Source: Adiantum capillus-veneris
Lineage: Eukaryota > Streptophyta > Polypodiopsida > Polypodiales > Pteridaceae
NCBI GenBank assembly: GCA_014529385.2
Contig: CM043955.1
Coordinates: 142,278,140 to 142,342,139 of the forward strand
Length of the DNA stretch: 64,000 nucleotides
Reading direction: 5' to 3'
In this document: piece after piece, positions 53,268-64,000 of the stretch
Numbering within the stretch: the first letter of the stretch is position 1
How the letters are laid out: every line of letters starts with the position of its first letter
Made by a program: the position numbers and the translations under genes
The notes under the pieces: generated by a model
The model's database searches: none
What the model was told of the DNA's origin: nothing
Seen by the model: only the letters and a program-made list of their open reading frames with translations

Positions 53268-56200
53268 ATGAGTAGTGACGAGGATGTGGGACCGTCCAAC
53301 CGAAACACCTATCTCTCAACGAGGGTCTTATGTCCTTGTAATCAATGCAAGCATGCTGTGCGACGGACAAGACGCGTTTCTTTGCAGCACGTTCGCGAAT
53401 TTGGCGAGTTCGATCCATCTATTATAGATCGAGTTGTTGCCAATTATAACTCGTCGGACTCTGACGCTGGCCAACAAGCAGCAATCTTGCAACCCAATAG
53501 ACGTGTTCGCAGGCGCTTTGGTCAAGTAGCATATGTGAGGCCACAAGATGTAGCCTTTGACAGCTCGGGGGATGATCATGCAGAGCACATTCCCAACGAG
53601 GCAATGTTTGAGCCCGAGATTGATGAAATGATCGAGACGATCATGGATTCAGAAAGGCTTATCTATGATGATATGAAAAGTGAAGCCGATACGCCATTGT
53701 ATAATGGAGCCCGTATGTTTAGATTGAAAGCACTCCTGGTTCTTCTCAACATGCAGGCAAAGTTTGGATGGAGTGACACTAGCGTCACAGCGCTTTTCAG
53801 GTGATCTATTACAATTAGTTTACTTTAATAAAACTCTAAATGTATAATGATCTGATAGATTTTTACATGACTGTATCGTATTTTTATGTTGTGTAGATTG
53901 CTTAAAGAGCACATACTACCAGCTGACAATGTGATGCCAGATTCCCGAGATGAAGCAAGAAAGATTTTGCGAAACTTGGGGATGGATTACAATTCTATCC
54001 ACGCTTGTCCTAATGACTGCATTCTTTTCAGAGGGGAATACATAGACATGGAGAAGTGTCCGAAATGTGATTCCGAAAGATATCGAGTAGATCTCCACGG
54101 GACAAAAATTCCACAAAAGGTTTTGCGACATTTTCCTCTGCTTCCTCGCATCAAGCATTTCTTCGAATGTAAGTCCATGGCCGCCCTAGCATCATGGCAT
54201 GAGGAGAATAAATCTTCGGATGGTGTGCTACGAATTCCTGCAGATTGCGCAGCCTGGAAACATATAGATGGAACATGGTCGGATTTTGCCAGGGAAGCTC
54301 GAAATTTGCGCTTAGGCCTGGCTATGGATGGCGTAAATCCATTTGGTCAAAGATCAACATCTTACAGTGTATGGCCCGTTGTCATCGTCAACAACAACAT
54401 TCCCCCGTGGTTGACTACGAAGAAGGGGCACCTATGGCTAAGCTTGATTGTGCCAGGGCGATATAAAGTGGAGAATATGGATGTGTATCTTCGTCCACTA
54501 TTGGAAGAGCTACAACAATTGTGGATTGGCATAGAGGTGGTGGATATGAGCCGACACACAGGACGACGGAATGCTTTGATCAGAGGCATTCTAATGTGGA
54601 CCATGCATGACTATCCCGGGCTAACAGAATGCTCAGGTGATCTATTGACACTCCTCACTCAGACACTGTAAATCTTGTTTTTTCCCATAGTTGATCTATT
54701 ATCATGTGTATACGTGCAGGGCTTCAAACAAGCGGATACAGAGCATGTGTCACATGTGGACCTAGACTGAATGCACGTAGGGCGCCCTCACTGAAGAAGC
54801 AAATCTACGAAGGTCATCAAGCGTATCTTCCAGAGAATCATGTGTTACGCGACGGCTTTTTGGGAAGAGAGCCACCAAGGATGTCTGCACAAGCATGGTT
54901 AGAGCAGAAGGAGATGTGCGATGACGGATTGCCTCCAGGGATGAAGAGACTATCTCTATGGTACGAGTTACCATACTGGCCCCGACTCATGATCAATCAC
55001 TTGCTCGATCCAATGCACATATTCAAGAATGTGGGTAATCTACTATGGGACCATCTGACCGGCAAGAAAGATACTTTGGGAGCCAGAGTTGACCTTAGAA
55101 ATGTGGATCGTATGGAGCAATATTGGCCGCAAACAGCGTCTAGTGGATCGATAAAACTTCCTAAAGCACCATGGATTTTCACAGGAGCCCAAGAACGCAA
55201 AGTAAAAGAGACCATTCGATCTTTGCGGACCCCCACTGGCGTAATGCACTCGCTCCGAACGTGTTTTACTAAAGAAGGAAAGCTTACCGGTTTGAAGTCA
55301 CACGATTGGCATAAAATGTATCAGGTACGTTCATAGTGGACTTTAATATCATTGCATAAAATATGGACTTTAATATCATTGCTGCACATACTTTACAGTT
55401 TATTTTACCGGTTGCCATTGAGGGATGTTTGTCTCTCGACATCCGTAACACAATCTACAAACTTGCAAAGCTGGTGCAATGGATCTCACAAAAGGAGATC
55501 AACGTAGACTCCATACCATTCGCCAAACTAAATGCTGCGGAGCTTGTGTGCATGTTTGAGAATCATTTTCCTACTACCATGCTAACCATTCAGGTGCATC
55601 TTCTTGTTCACATAGTTGATGAGGTGGAAATAGCTGGCATAGTTCATTCCAAATGGATGTTCTTCTTAGAACGTTTCATGAAAACGCTTAAGGGATATGT
55701 GCGTCAAAAGACACGTCCGGAGGGTAACAATGCGGTGACGAAGTGACTGAGGAAGAGTGGGAGTACTCTCGGGGTTGTGCGACCAAGGTAAGTTTGCAAT
55801 GTACGACTAGCTAGTGACTTTATTTCTAAACGTTTGAACGGCCACTCATAATCTTTGTTCGTTGTAGTATAATTCATACACAGCAGCATGGTGTAAAGGT
55901 CGACATTTTAGGGTGGAACGGATCGACAAAAAGCGTTTTACTCAAGATTGTGGAATCATGGCAAAATTTGAACAGTCTAGTCGACGACGTTCCTCTGATG
56001 CAGATCCTGTGGTGGCGGAACTCACTTACTTCGGCACGCTACAAGAGATTTTGAGGATCGATTACAGAGGATTTTTTGTCGACTTGTTCGACGTGCAATG
56101 GTTCAAGATAATCATGGAGGGTCGCAACGCTACTGTGCGTAGAGGAGAGTCTGGTTTTCTTGAGGTGGATTCTACTAAGAAATGGACTGACCTAAGAGAC

Positions 56201-56620
56201 ACTTTTGTACTACTCGAGCATTGTGAACAAGTAAGTATGTAAATAGTTAACATCCCCCTTTTACAAGTTATGTGCTTGAAAGCTCTCATGTAAGTTATGT
56301 GGCTCTGGCAGGTAATATTTCATCCTACAAAGTCTACATCAAACTGGTGGTACGTCATAGAGGTAGCCCCTCGTAGTGCAAGGACGTATGAAGGCTACCA
56401 CGTGCCAATCACAACGGCATCAATGGAGGAGATCAGAGAAGATGCTCAATCTGAAGCCGCTGCGGTGGTGCCAGACGAGCATCAAGATGCTACTACTCTA
56501 TATGGGGTGCATGCAAAGGAGCTACAAAATGAAACAGAGGATATGTATTTAAACGGAGAGCTCTATATAGATATAGGAAGTTATGCTGAGTTATGCGAGG
56601 ATGAGAGAGAGATCTCTTAA
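53268..56620 (+). CDS. CACTA transposase (TNPD/Tnp2-like), six exons
   Basis: Catalyses excision and insertion of the element. GT..AG exons join in phase: 53268-53800, 53897-54636, 54720-55324, 55399-about 55787, 55868-56230 and 56312-56620. Seen: CPCNQCKH near the N-terminus, a zinc-like HACPNDCILFRGEYIDMEKCPKC (53999-54067), then AMDGVNPFG and WPVVIVNNN (Transposase_21/Tnp2 core, with the DG-NPF Asp), ACVTCG, and LLDPMHIFKNVGNLLW (54990-55037, DxMHxxKN Asp). A DUF4218 region follows (FILPVAIEG to LERFMKTLKGYVR), then DUF4216 (YFGTLQEI, WFKII, FVLLEHCEQ). Exon 4 breaks near 55723-55746: the frame ends in TGA, but the neighbouring frame reads EVTEEEWEYSRGCATK and joins exon 5. This implies a one-base shift and loss of the usual segment there, so the enzyme is probably impaired. 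Confidence 0.85.
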
Positions 56621-56892
56621 AGCCACAAATATTGTATTTGAACAATTTTGCTCCGTGTTGTAAAAGCTCTGGCTCTCTAAGTACCTTCCATGGTGTATAA
56701 CGCTCTTTTCTACTCGCGCTCACATCTTTTGATTGAAAATTCTGAGTTTTCGACTTGCCTCTTCTATCACTCAATTCATTCCGTCATTGTATTTATATGC
56801 GTCATTACGTCATTGTATTTAATGGTCTTTGCGTCATTGTCTACTCTATTCATTCAATATTAAGTTTAAATATTCGTGTGTTTAATGCAGGT

Positions 56893-58202
56893 ATGGATGA
56901 TGAGGAGTTTCTTTCTTCTTTGTCACCGCAGCAGAGACAGTGGTACGTGGAGCGTCATCGCTCTGGCGCATCATCGCGCGTTCCTACTCCATCCGCATCT
57001 CCCTCTCTTTCGGAGCATTCGGCGCGCTCCGAAGCTTCGGCGTCGACGAGACGAGCTTCACACTCGTCTAGACACCGGCGCTCTAGTGGTGGCGGTGGCG
57101 GTTGTTGTGGGGATTCCGCCGCCGATGCCTCCACACCGCCTCGTGTTTGACGAGGCTCTTTACCCTCCCCTTCTTTGCCCGCCCCCACACCAGCCACAGC
57201 ATCGCCATCTACGCCAGATTTTGCGCGGCTGACTGTTCCTAGCAGCTACACACCTCTACCTACTCCGCCAGGAGCCACCCCACTCGACACTCCTCGCTTC
57301 GGGGCCCAGACGCCGGTGGAGACACCTGACGTCCGTACCCCCATCGACACGCCGCTAGAGACCCCTGCCGGGACACCCAGGTTCACGCGTCACCGGCCAG
57401 AGGGCTTACCTTACTCCGTCGACTTCAGCGGCGGCATCATCATGGATAATGACGGCAAGAAGGTGATCTCGCGCATGCGTGGTCTTTGCTCTCAGCTGTT
57501 TAGACACTACATACTAAACAAATGGAGTGAAGTACCAAGTGATTTAAAAAACAGAGTCATCAGCATACTTCATGATGAGTTTCCCGTTCCAACACGGGAT
57601 CAGCGCTTCAATGAAGACCTGATGAAGATTCGAATGCGCGAATACTGCAAACACAAGCGTTCCGAAGTGCAAAAAGCAATCAAGCATGGGTGGAACAGGC
57701 CAGATTGGTTGGCCAAAGAAGATTGGAAGAATGCGAAGAAAGCAACACGCGAGAATCCCGACAAGTGGAAGCAACAAAAGGATGCAGCCAGAGCGCGAGT
57801 AGAGGCAGGGAGCTCGCACCACTTGGGGAGCGGTGGATGGGCATCATTTGAGGCCGATTTTGTAAGTGTTTTCGCATTGCTCTTTATGTTCGATAGTTTA
57901 GGGTTTATGAGTTTTTTAATTCTAACATAATGAAATCTTTGTATGTTTTGACAGTGGTCGATGACAGGACGTGATCCCACACCGTACGAGCGCGAGTACG
58001 CAGGCAGGAAGGGCTTAAACGCCCTGATGGACATTCTCAGTTCTCGCGGCGGCATGGTTAGTATTAGGGTTTACTCTTTTCTATTTTTTGTATTGTTTTA
58101 TAAATGTCGTTATATGTTTATACTTACTGAAAGCTGTCTTATTGTCTTTTTTTGCAGAATCCGACAGATACGCCGCTTGGACGCGATGAGACGTCTGACT
58201 AG
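56893..58202 (+). CDS. Second CACTA gene (TNPA-like, Transposase_24 region), one in-frame stop
   Basis: In En/Spm-type elements the second product binds subterminal repeats. Here exons 56893-57861, 57955-58056 and 58158-58202 join in phase through GT..AG introns. The N-terminus is Ser/Pro/Thr-rich with TPxxTP repeats (low complexity). The conserved part is LFRHYILNKW..VPSDLKNRVISIL (57496-57570), MREYCKHKRSEV, WNRPDWLAKEDWKNA and KWKQQKDAARARVEAGSSHHLGS, then TGRDPTPYEREYAGRKG. TGA at 57148-57150 interrupts the frame where a CGA Arg codon would fit; the frame continues on both sides. If read through or spliced the protein is about 370 residues. Confidence 0.78.
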
Positions 58203-58589
58203 ACAACGTCAGTTTAGCTGTAGCTAGATAGTATTAGTTTAGGGTTTCTCATAGCTTATGTATCATGAGACGGATTTTATACGTCTTTTTGAACCATGTA
58301 TATTATTACATTTGTCACCGCAGTTCATTTTGCCAATCAATTCTTTATGCCTATGATGTTGTACAATTGTCATTATTACATTTGCCAATCAATTCATTTT
58401 GCCTATGATGTGTACAATTGTCAATTTTACGCTTGTCAATTTTGCAAACAATGCGTCTTGTGGGTGACTATTTTGGGTCTATTATCTACCCTTGCACTTT
58501 TTTAAAAAAGTGAATCAAGTACAATATGGTTGATGGGTGGCAGGGCATTCAATGCCCTGTCACCAAATTTTTTTTCTCTCGGGTGTCGC

Positions 58590-58779
58590 TATTTATGGCT
58601 CTGTAGCGTCGCTATAGACTTCTGTGTAAACGTCGCTATGAGCGTCTCTATATAGCGATGCCTATAGCGACGCATATAGCGACGCTATTAGCGACAGTTT
58701 TAGCGATGCCGGGGGTTATAAAAACCCAGTGTATTTCCGTCGCTTACAGCGTCACAAGAGCACACAACCTCTTGTAGTG
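58590..58779. repeat. CACTA right terminus with subterminal repeat array
   Basis: At least eight copies of TAGCGACGC or its inverse (GCGTCGCTA), some with one change, lie between 58590 and 58745. The terminal repeat follows, ending CCTCTTGTAGTG. In En/Spm-type elements such arrays bind the element's own TNPA-like protein; here that role is inferred. Confidence 0.88.
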
Positions 58780-58782
58780 TTG

Positions 58783-59500
<718 letters not shown>

Positions 59501-59504
59501 CATG

Positions 59505-59910
59505 CAAGATCTTGTAAGAGTGAATGATGGGGTTGGGTCCCAAGGTTCCAATGTTGATTAAACTCCCAACTTATAGTGCCCTTCCTAGTGAAATGAAGAC
59601 AATAATTTTTGAACGAACACTACTAGGAACAAGGAAAGTGGTGTTTGCAACCAACATTGTAGAGGCATCTTTAACCATTGATGGAATCTTCTATGTTGTA
59701 GATCCTAAGCAGAATGTCTATAATCCCAAGCATGGGTTAGATTCACTTGTGATGCATCACACTTATTTCTCAAGCTTCTACAAAGCAAAGAGCAAGGCGA
59801 CAATGTAGAACAAGATTAGGAAAGTGTTATCATTTGTACACGGAGAGCGCATACAAGTATGAAATGTTTCCATCAATTGTGCCTGAATTCAAAGAATAAA
59901 TGTTTGATGT
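59505..59910 (+). pseudogene. DEAH-box splicing helicase fragment (PRP22/ESP3-like)
   Basis: The frame at 59524 reads [43 protein letters not shown], then [15 protein letters not shown], the helicase C-terminal domain (motifs V/Va) of PRP22-type DEAH helicases, which remodel the spliceosome. It lacks GF before KQNVYNP. After a TAG at 59806-59808 decayed text still resembles TGPGKCYRLYTESAY (59815-59860), in another frame. About 130 residues of a protein of more than 1000, without introns in this stretch. It is a fragment or retrocopy, not a working gene. Confidence 0.8.
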
Positions 59911-59984
59911 CCCCAATTCATGCATCCCCCCAACTATAAGAAGAGGAGAAGAGTGTGGGCATAAAGACCATATTCAATGCTCCC

Positions 59985-60400
59985 TCCAGCCTAGTCATGG
60001 AGATGGAAATGACAAAGGCTTTCCCTTGCTAAGTCAAGGAAATGATGAAGAGGGCTAGTGCGTGCCCAACCTTAATGGAGCCTATGAAGATGGTAGCAAT
60101 AACCTCCGCAATCTTCATCATGCTTGAAAGCTACATATAAAGATGAAGAAGAAGGTAACCTCTTGCCTAGTGACAAAAATGGAAATGGTGAAGGCTTTCC
60201 CTTGTCAAGGCAAGGAGACTATGAAAAGGGCTAGTGCATGCCCAACCTTAATGGAGATAAAGATGGAAATCTACCTCTGCAATCCTTAGCATACTTGCGA
60301 AGGTGCACGCGAAGAATGAAGGGGAAGGTAGGCTTTTGCCTAGTCATAGAGATGAGCGTGATGAAGGCTTTCCCTTGTCGAGTAAAACTTGAAGCTCTGG
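59985..60400. repeat. Tandem repeat of about 175 bp, about 2.5 units
   Basis: GAAAGGCTTTCCCTTG-like blocks occur at about 60014, 60191 and 60361, spaced 177 and 170 bp. They share flanks such as CCAACCTTAATGGAG, AATCTTCATCATGCTTG and GGTAACCTCTTGCCTAGT. A further diverged unit (60660-60740) precedes the second PPR segment, so the unit may be part of a larger duplication of the PPR region. Confidence 0.75.
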
Positions 60401-60660
60401 GTGTTGAAGAAAAGGCCTCTCTCCACTTGCAATCACTTTCACTTGCAACTTCAAGGTCTATGGCCTTATTAAGACGTTCACACAAATGAGAGAATTTATG
60501 ATGAGATGGCTACTAGGTGGCGATTGAAGAAACATGTTGCTTTAAGTATATATGCCAAATATTGTGTCCTAATGAAAGCACAAAAAATTACTCCGAGATA
60601 TGTTTATTTGGAACGTGTTGAATGGAAACCCAACATGACTATAGCCAAAAATCTCTAGGT
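60380..60660 (+). pseudogene. PPR protein pseudogene, first segment
   Basis: Frames resemble one PPR repeat of the plant PLS/DYW type: ITFTCNFKVYGLIK (compare CTFKAYGLKKDVH in the better-preserved second segment), then SIYAKYCVLMKAQKI-like text. Stops and shifts break it. It is clearly a diverged duplicate of 61030-61370. Confidence 0.5.
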
Positions 60661-61029
60661 TAATGGAGATGAAGATGACATGATACCTCTACAATCCTCA
60701 ACATGCTTGAAAGCTACGGACAAAGATGCAAAAGAAGGCAACCTCCTACCAAATCTGACAGAAGGCGCTTGTGATGACTCAATCCTAGTGCATGCAAGAT
60801 GTGATGCATATAAGGAATATTTGCATATTCAAGTTGAAGATAGGCACAAAGTCGTTGACAATGTGGAGAAAATGTTTTTACCAACTTTATAGCACAATGC
60901 CAGTGTTTTTTTGGTTCAGAGGCTATCCTCTTAGTGCGATGAAGCTGCTAAAAAATTTGTGTTCCCTTTCATCTTGCCACTTTACAAGCCTCAACGCTGA
61001 ACCTTGTGTGAAGATGAAAAGTGTGATGT
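60661..61029. other. Spacer between PPR segments
   Basis: It contains a diverged copy of the 175-bp unit and a short open frame (60680-60892) of no recognised family. Confidence 0.4.
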
Positions 61030-61370
61030 TGGTGTGATACTTGAAGCTGTGGGATGTTTGCCAAAGATAGGCCTCTTTCCAGATGCAATCACTTGTACCT
61101 TCAAGGCCTATGGCCTTAAGAAAGATGTTCACATGGATGGAGAATTTATGATGAGATAGCTACTTAGTGGCAGTTGGAGGAACATATTGTTTCTTTTGGT
61201 TGATACGTATGCCAAATATGATGTCATGCCCTTATGAATTATGAAAGCAAAAAAAGTTCTTGATGAGCATCTTCTCTAGGATGTCTTCACTTTGAACGCG
61301 TTCATCGGAGGGTATACCCAACATGGCTATTGCAAAAAAGCTCTGGGTTGTTTTAACTAGTCCTGAAGGT
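61030..61370 (+). pseudogene. PPR protein pseudogene, second segment
   Basis: Text such as CTFKAYGLKKDVHMD, then LLVDTYAKYDVMP, AKKVLDEHL (stop) DVFTLNAFIGGYTQHGYCKKAL (61240-61350) follows the consensus of plant organelle RNA-editing PPR proteins (YAKCG..A.KVLDE.P..DVVSWNALI.GYAQ.G...EAL). TAG and frameshifts are present. PPR proteins bind organelle RNA one base per repeat; this copy is dead. Confidence 0.7.
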
Positions 61371-61375
61371 ACATC

Positions 61376-63194
61376 TTATCTTATATATCTATATTAAAAA
61401 GAGAAGGTCAACCTCCACATGGCTGCACATGCCGGCTCCCTTTCTATGGAGCCTTTCTATTAACTGTGTCACACATGTCCGGATGGACGTGTGTGCTGCT
61501 GATGTGGGCCAATGAAAAGGTCCGCCAGGCCTTTTTCATGTCACACAAGGCGGTATCCACTCCAACTCGGAGCTGAGTTGGCAGTCCACCTCACGGGCGC
61601 CAGAACAAGGAGTTCGTCCGAGGGGTCAAGAATGCCCGTACCTCGCCCAAGCTTCTCAGCCTGCAATTGATTCGCGAAGAGGTTTGACAGCTCGTGTTGT
61701 CCGCTGGTACTGTGTGACAGGGGCTCCGGTAGAAGAGGTTTCTCTCCTCCTTGATGTGCCGCCCAAGCTCAGCCAGGTCACTCCAGTCCGCTGCCTTGGT
61801 GTGACAGCAGCCTAACCCGTTACCCTTCCTCTTCCTTTTGGCCAACGTGGCAGTGGTGGCAGGCACAGGTCAGTGCTCACCAAATGCATGCTGGCAAGCT
61901 TCCCCTCGAGTTGCAGGTAATATGCATCGAGCAGGCTGAGCGTAGGTTTTCTAATAAAAAAACGCGCGCAGGTTTGTGATCCACATGGTTGCATATCCAT
62001 GCAGCCACAATGGAACAAACCCGCTACTCTTGAGTCTCAAGTTCTCAACCCTCGTTTTTGCACGCTAGCTCGACCCCGCAGCCCAAGGTACTCAGTACCC
62101 ACTGCCCACAGAGCTCGACAGTGTTTGCCCCGCAACCCGAGAAACTGGGAGATATGGATCCTCCTCGGAGCACAATGGAAGCAACGCATGAATAGTTGAG
62201 ACGGGCCTATTTAACAAAAGCAAAGAGAGATTGAGGGCTGGGGAGTTGGGACAGACATCAACAAGTTGGAAAGATTTCTTCCAGCTGTGTCGAACCTGCT
62301 TTGGTTTCTCCTGGCCGGCACCTGATCCCATGCCAACACCTATGCCCCGTCTCACATCCGCTAACCCTAGAAGTTCTTCTTCTATTTTCATGCATTTGTG
62401 TTTATGGATCTGCATCATTTGGACTAGCTGGGTCTGTCGCAAAGCTGAGAAGAGAGAGAGAGAGAGAGAGAGCACATTACAATACCCTGTGATCATCAAT
62501 TAATAGAGAAGAAGATAGAGACTATACATTGATTATGATTTCACATACAGAAGGTTTCATGGCTTCTTCATCAGTGGCATCACGAACAGAGTAAGGTGTT
62601 GGGGATGTGCTCATGTTGATCATGTAGGGTAACCACAACCAAGAACAGGCTGCAACGATGCACTGCTATTGCTATATTCAATTACAACATTAGTGATGGA
62701 GAGAACTGTGTCAGACTCAAGCTCCATTCTCTCTCTCTCTCTCATGGGCAGAACTCTATACTTATGAGCAATCTCTTTCTCCCAACGCTCTCTCTCTCTA
62801 CGATGTTAACAAGCTCCGGCTTTTGCAAGCGGCAGACCTCCAAGAACATAGCGAGAGCGCCAGCCGAGAATATAGGTGAGCCACTTCCAGGCTCGCATGT
62901 GCCCAGCTTTCCTTCAGCGGCCGGTAGGCAGCATGAGTCAACTACACATATGCAACCCAAAATAAGGTGAAGTGCGGTGGCATTGTAGGAGCCCAAGGGG
63001 CGTTCTTGCTCAGAGTACATCAACAAAAAACTCCCACAAATGTACTCTTTAATTGATTGATCATGTACTCTCAATGTACGTAATCTCTCTCTGATCCCCC
63101 TTTCTCTTCATGGTGCTGCAAGGCCATCAAGCTGTCTGTTTTGATGCTACGGGCAGGTGAAGACGACATTGTGGATATTCTTCTCTAGAGCCTT

Positions 63195-63232
<38 letters not shown>

Positions 63233-63770
63233 GAACACCTCCGCCTCCTGCGTATTCATGTCTTTGTGCGGGAGCGGTTCTAACTGCAGCTGTGGCAGTG
63301 GATGCATGTGTGGCAAGAAGGTGTTCTTGAATCGAGCCATTGCAACCCGCAGGGACAAACACATGTGCACACATACACACGTGCATTTGGGAGGCTATTG
63401 ATGCTAGCGCTAGCTCACTCAAGCCTATCTAGCTGCTATACGTTTACCCCTTTATTCTTGAGTTCGTGCCACCTGTTGAAAAATGGGAAAAATGTGGTGG
63501 CGATTGGCCCCTCAAGGGCACAAGAGTTTGGTAATGCTAGATTGCCTGGCGATGGTAGCACACGAGAGAAGGGCAGTATAAGATAGGTAGCACTAATGGC
63601 GCTTTTCCTAGAAATTGGACTCTCAGTGCAGGTGGCAGCCATGTCCCAGCCTAGGTGGATCCAGGTCCGGTTGGCAAGCTGAAAAAAAAGCCGGTTGTAG
63701 CTGACGACCCCACGCCCCTGCCCCCCTGCCGTTTATTCATGCAAAAGGCATTCAAGCCTTTGTGGTCAGG
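61376..63770. other. Non-coding or unidentified sequence
   Basis: No family is recognised in any frame. TATATTAAAAAGAGAAGG at 61390 resembles 5' ends of some plant Helitrons, but no 3' hairpin with CTRR end was seen. (GA)n tracts at 62450-62472 and 63199-63231. If a host gene begins at 63953 its promoter lies near the right of this stretch. Confidence 0.4.
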
Positions 63771-63771
63771 C

Positions 63772-63813
<42 letters not shown>

Positions 63814-63952
63814 AGCCAGAGAACGTCGTCGTCCGCTTCAAGAATTCTCAGAGCCCCCTTCGTCTTGCTGTTTCCTGTAGCCCATCGAGACTCTCTCTCT
63901 CTCTCCCTCTCTCTCTCAAAGTCTCTCTCTCAAAGCTCTCATCGACGGTGTC
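63771..63952 (+). promoter_or_regulatory. CT-rich leader upstream of a possible gene start
   Basis: Two pyrimidine-rich tracts ((CT)n at 63780-63807, CTCTCT-rich 63889-63938) lie within 180 bp before an ATG. Such CT-rich sequences are common in plant 5' untranslated regions. No TATA box is obvious. Confidence 0.35.
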
Positions 63953-64000
63953 ATGGCAGCCTATGTGAAGCCCGAGAACTCTAACCGTGCGACACCAAGT
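63953..64000 (+). CDS. Possible start of a host gene, truncated by the window edge
   Basis: ATG at 63953 opens a 16-codon frame to the last base: MAAYVKPENSNRATPS. The first residues resemble the start of plant eIF3 subunit A (M..Y/F.KPEN), but the following residues do not match what I know of it, so the identity is open. The ATG context (GGTGTCATGGC) has G at +4. Only sequence beyond the window can decide. Confidence 0.3.
   Translation, partial: MAAYVKPENSNRATPS

Larger units (their letters stand above)
51225..58782 (+). mobile_element. CACTA (En/Spm-type) DNA transposon, near-complete, TSD TTG
   Basis: The left terminus at 51228 reads CACCACAAGAGG and the right terminus at 58779 is the inverse of CACTACAAGAGG, so the inverted repeats differ at one base in 12. 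Both are flanked by TTG (51225-51227, 58780-58782), the 3-bp TSD typical of CACTA elements. Subterminal copies of a TAGCGACGC-like motif lie inside each end. The 7.55-kb interior contains a multi-exon transposase gene (53268-56620), a second gene (56893-58202), both on the plus strand, and a captured host gene fragment (52193-52558). Confidence 0.95.

Noticed and set aside
53886-54671. Transposase exon frames as a separate host gene
   Set aside because: Domains (Tnp2 core, DUF4218, DUF4216) and position inside matched CACTA termini show it is the element's transposase.
61385-61410. TATATTAAAAAGAGAAGG as a Helitron 5' end
   Set aside because: No TC start at a defined position, no 3' hairpin with CTRR and no Rep/helicase gene were found.

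Overview
The window reads as repeat-dominated nuclear DNA of a land plant, probably a fern or another seed-free vascular plant. That placement is inference. It rests on plant-type LINE, Copia, Gypsy and CACTA proteins, very long (GA/CT)n tracts, a plant Derlin-1 gene and a decayed PPR gene of the type I associate with ferns. Nothing is bacterial: there are no operons, CRISPR arrays or rRNA/tRNA genes that I can see. Nearly all coding potential belongs to transposable elements, mostly broken by stops and frameshifts.

Layout. 1-8.7 kb: the LTR end of a minus-strand element (LTR 1262-1462), a decayed Gypsy gag on the minus strand, and long featureless AT-rich DNA. 8.8-12 kb: decayed sequence and a microsatellite. 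12-15.66 kb: a minus-strand LINE whose 3' end is a (TC)n tract, split by a solo LTR with a 5-bp target duplication (TSD). 15.66-16.3 kb: LTR plus integrase zinc-binding remnant of a Gypsy element. 18.4-23.6 kb: a real host gene, Derlin-1 (ERAD membrane protein), minus strand. Exons 2-7 were located with canonical splice sites and in-phase joins. Its intron 3 carries a short LTR element. 24.6-27.25 kb: a Gypsy gag fragment and an inverted sister copy of that short LTR element. 28.8-33.6 kb: a Gypsy element (plus). 33.6-37.1 kb: a poly(A)-tailed LINE. 37.1-39.57 and 45.08-45.5 kb: a second Gypsy copy on the minus strand, split by a full-length Copia element (39575-45075, TSD CCTGA). 46.2-46.64 kb: another LTR with primer-binding site. 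46.65-49.19 kb: a second LINE of the (TC)n-tailed family. 50.2 kb: Gypsy integrase fragment. 51228-58779: a near-complete CACTA transposon (TSD TTG) with a multi-exon transposase gene, a second gene, and a captured fragment resembling a heavy-metal-associated isoprenylated plant protein (HMA CxxC motif and C-terminal CaaX box). 59.5-61.4 kb: pseudogene pieces of a DEAH-box splicing helicase and a PPR protein around tandem repeats. 63.95 kb: a possible start of another host gene running off the window.

The most interesting signals are the host gene fragment inside the CACTA element, bracketed by direct repeats; a LINE family that appears to end in (TC)n rather than poly(A), which could seed microsatellites; arrays of a GCGTTTTCAG-like motif in the leaders of several retroelements; and an inverted pair of short LTR elements sharing an unfamiliar ORF.
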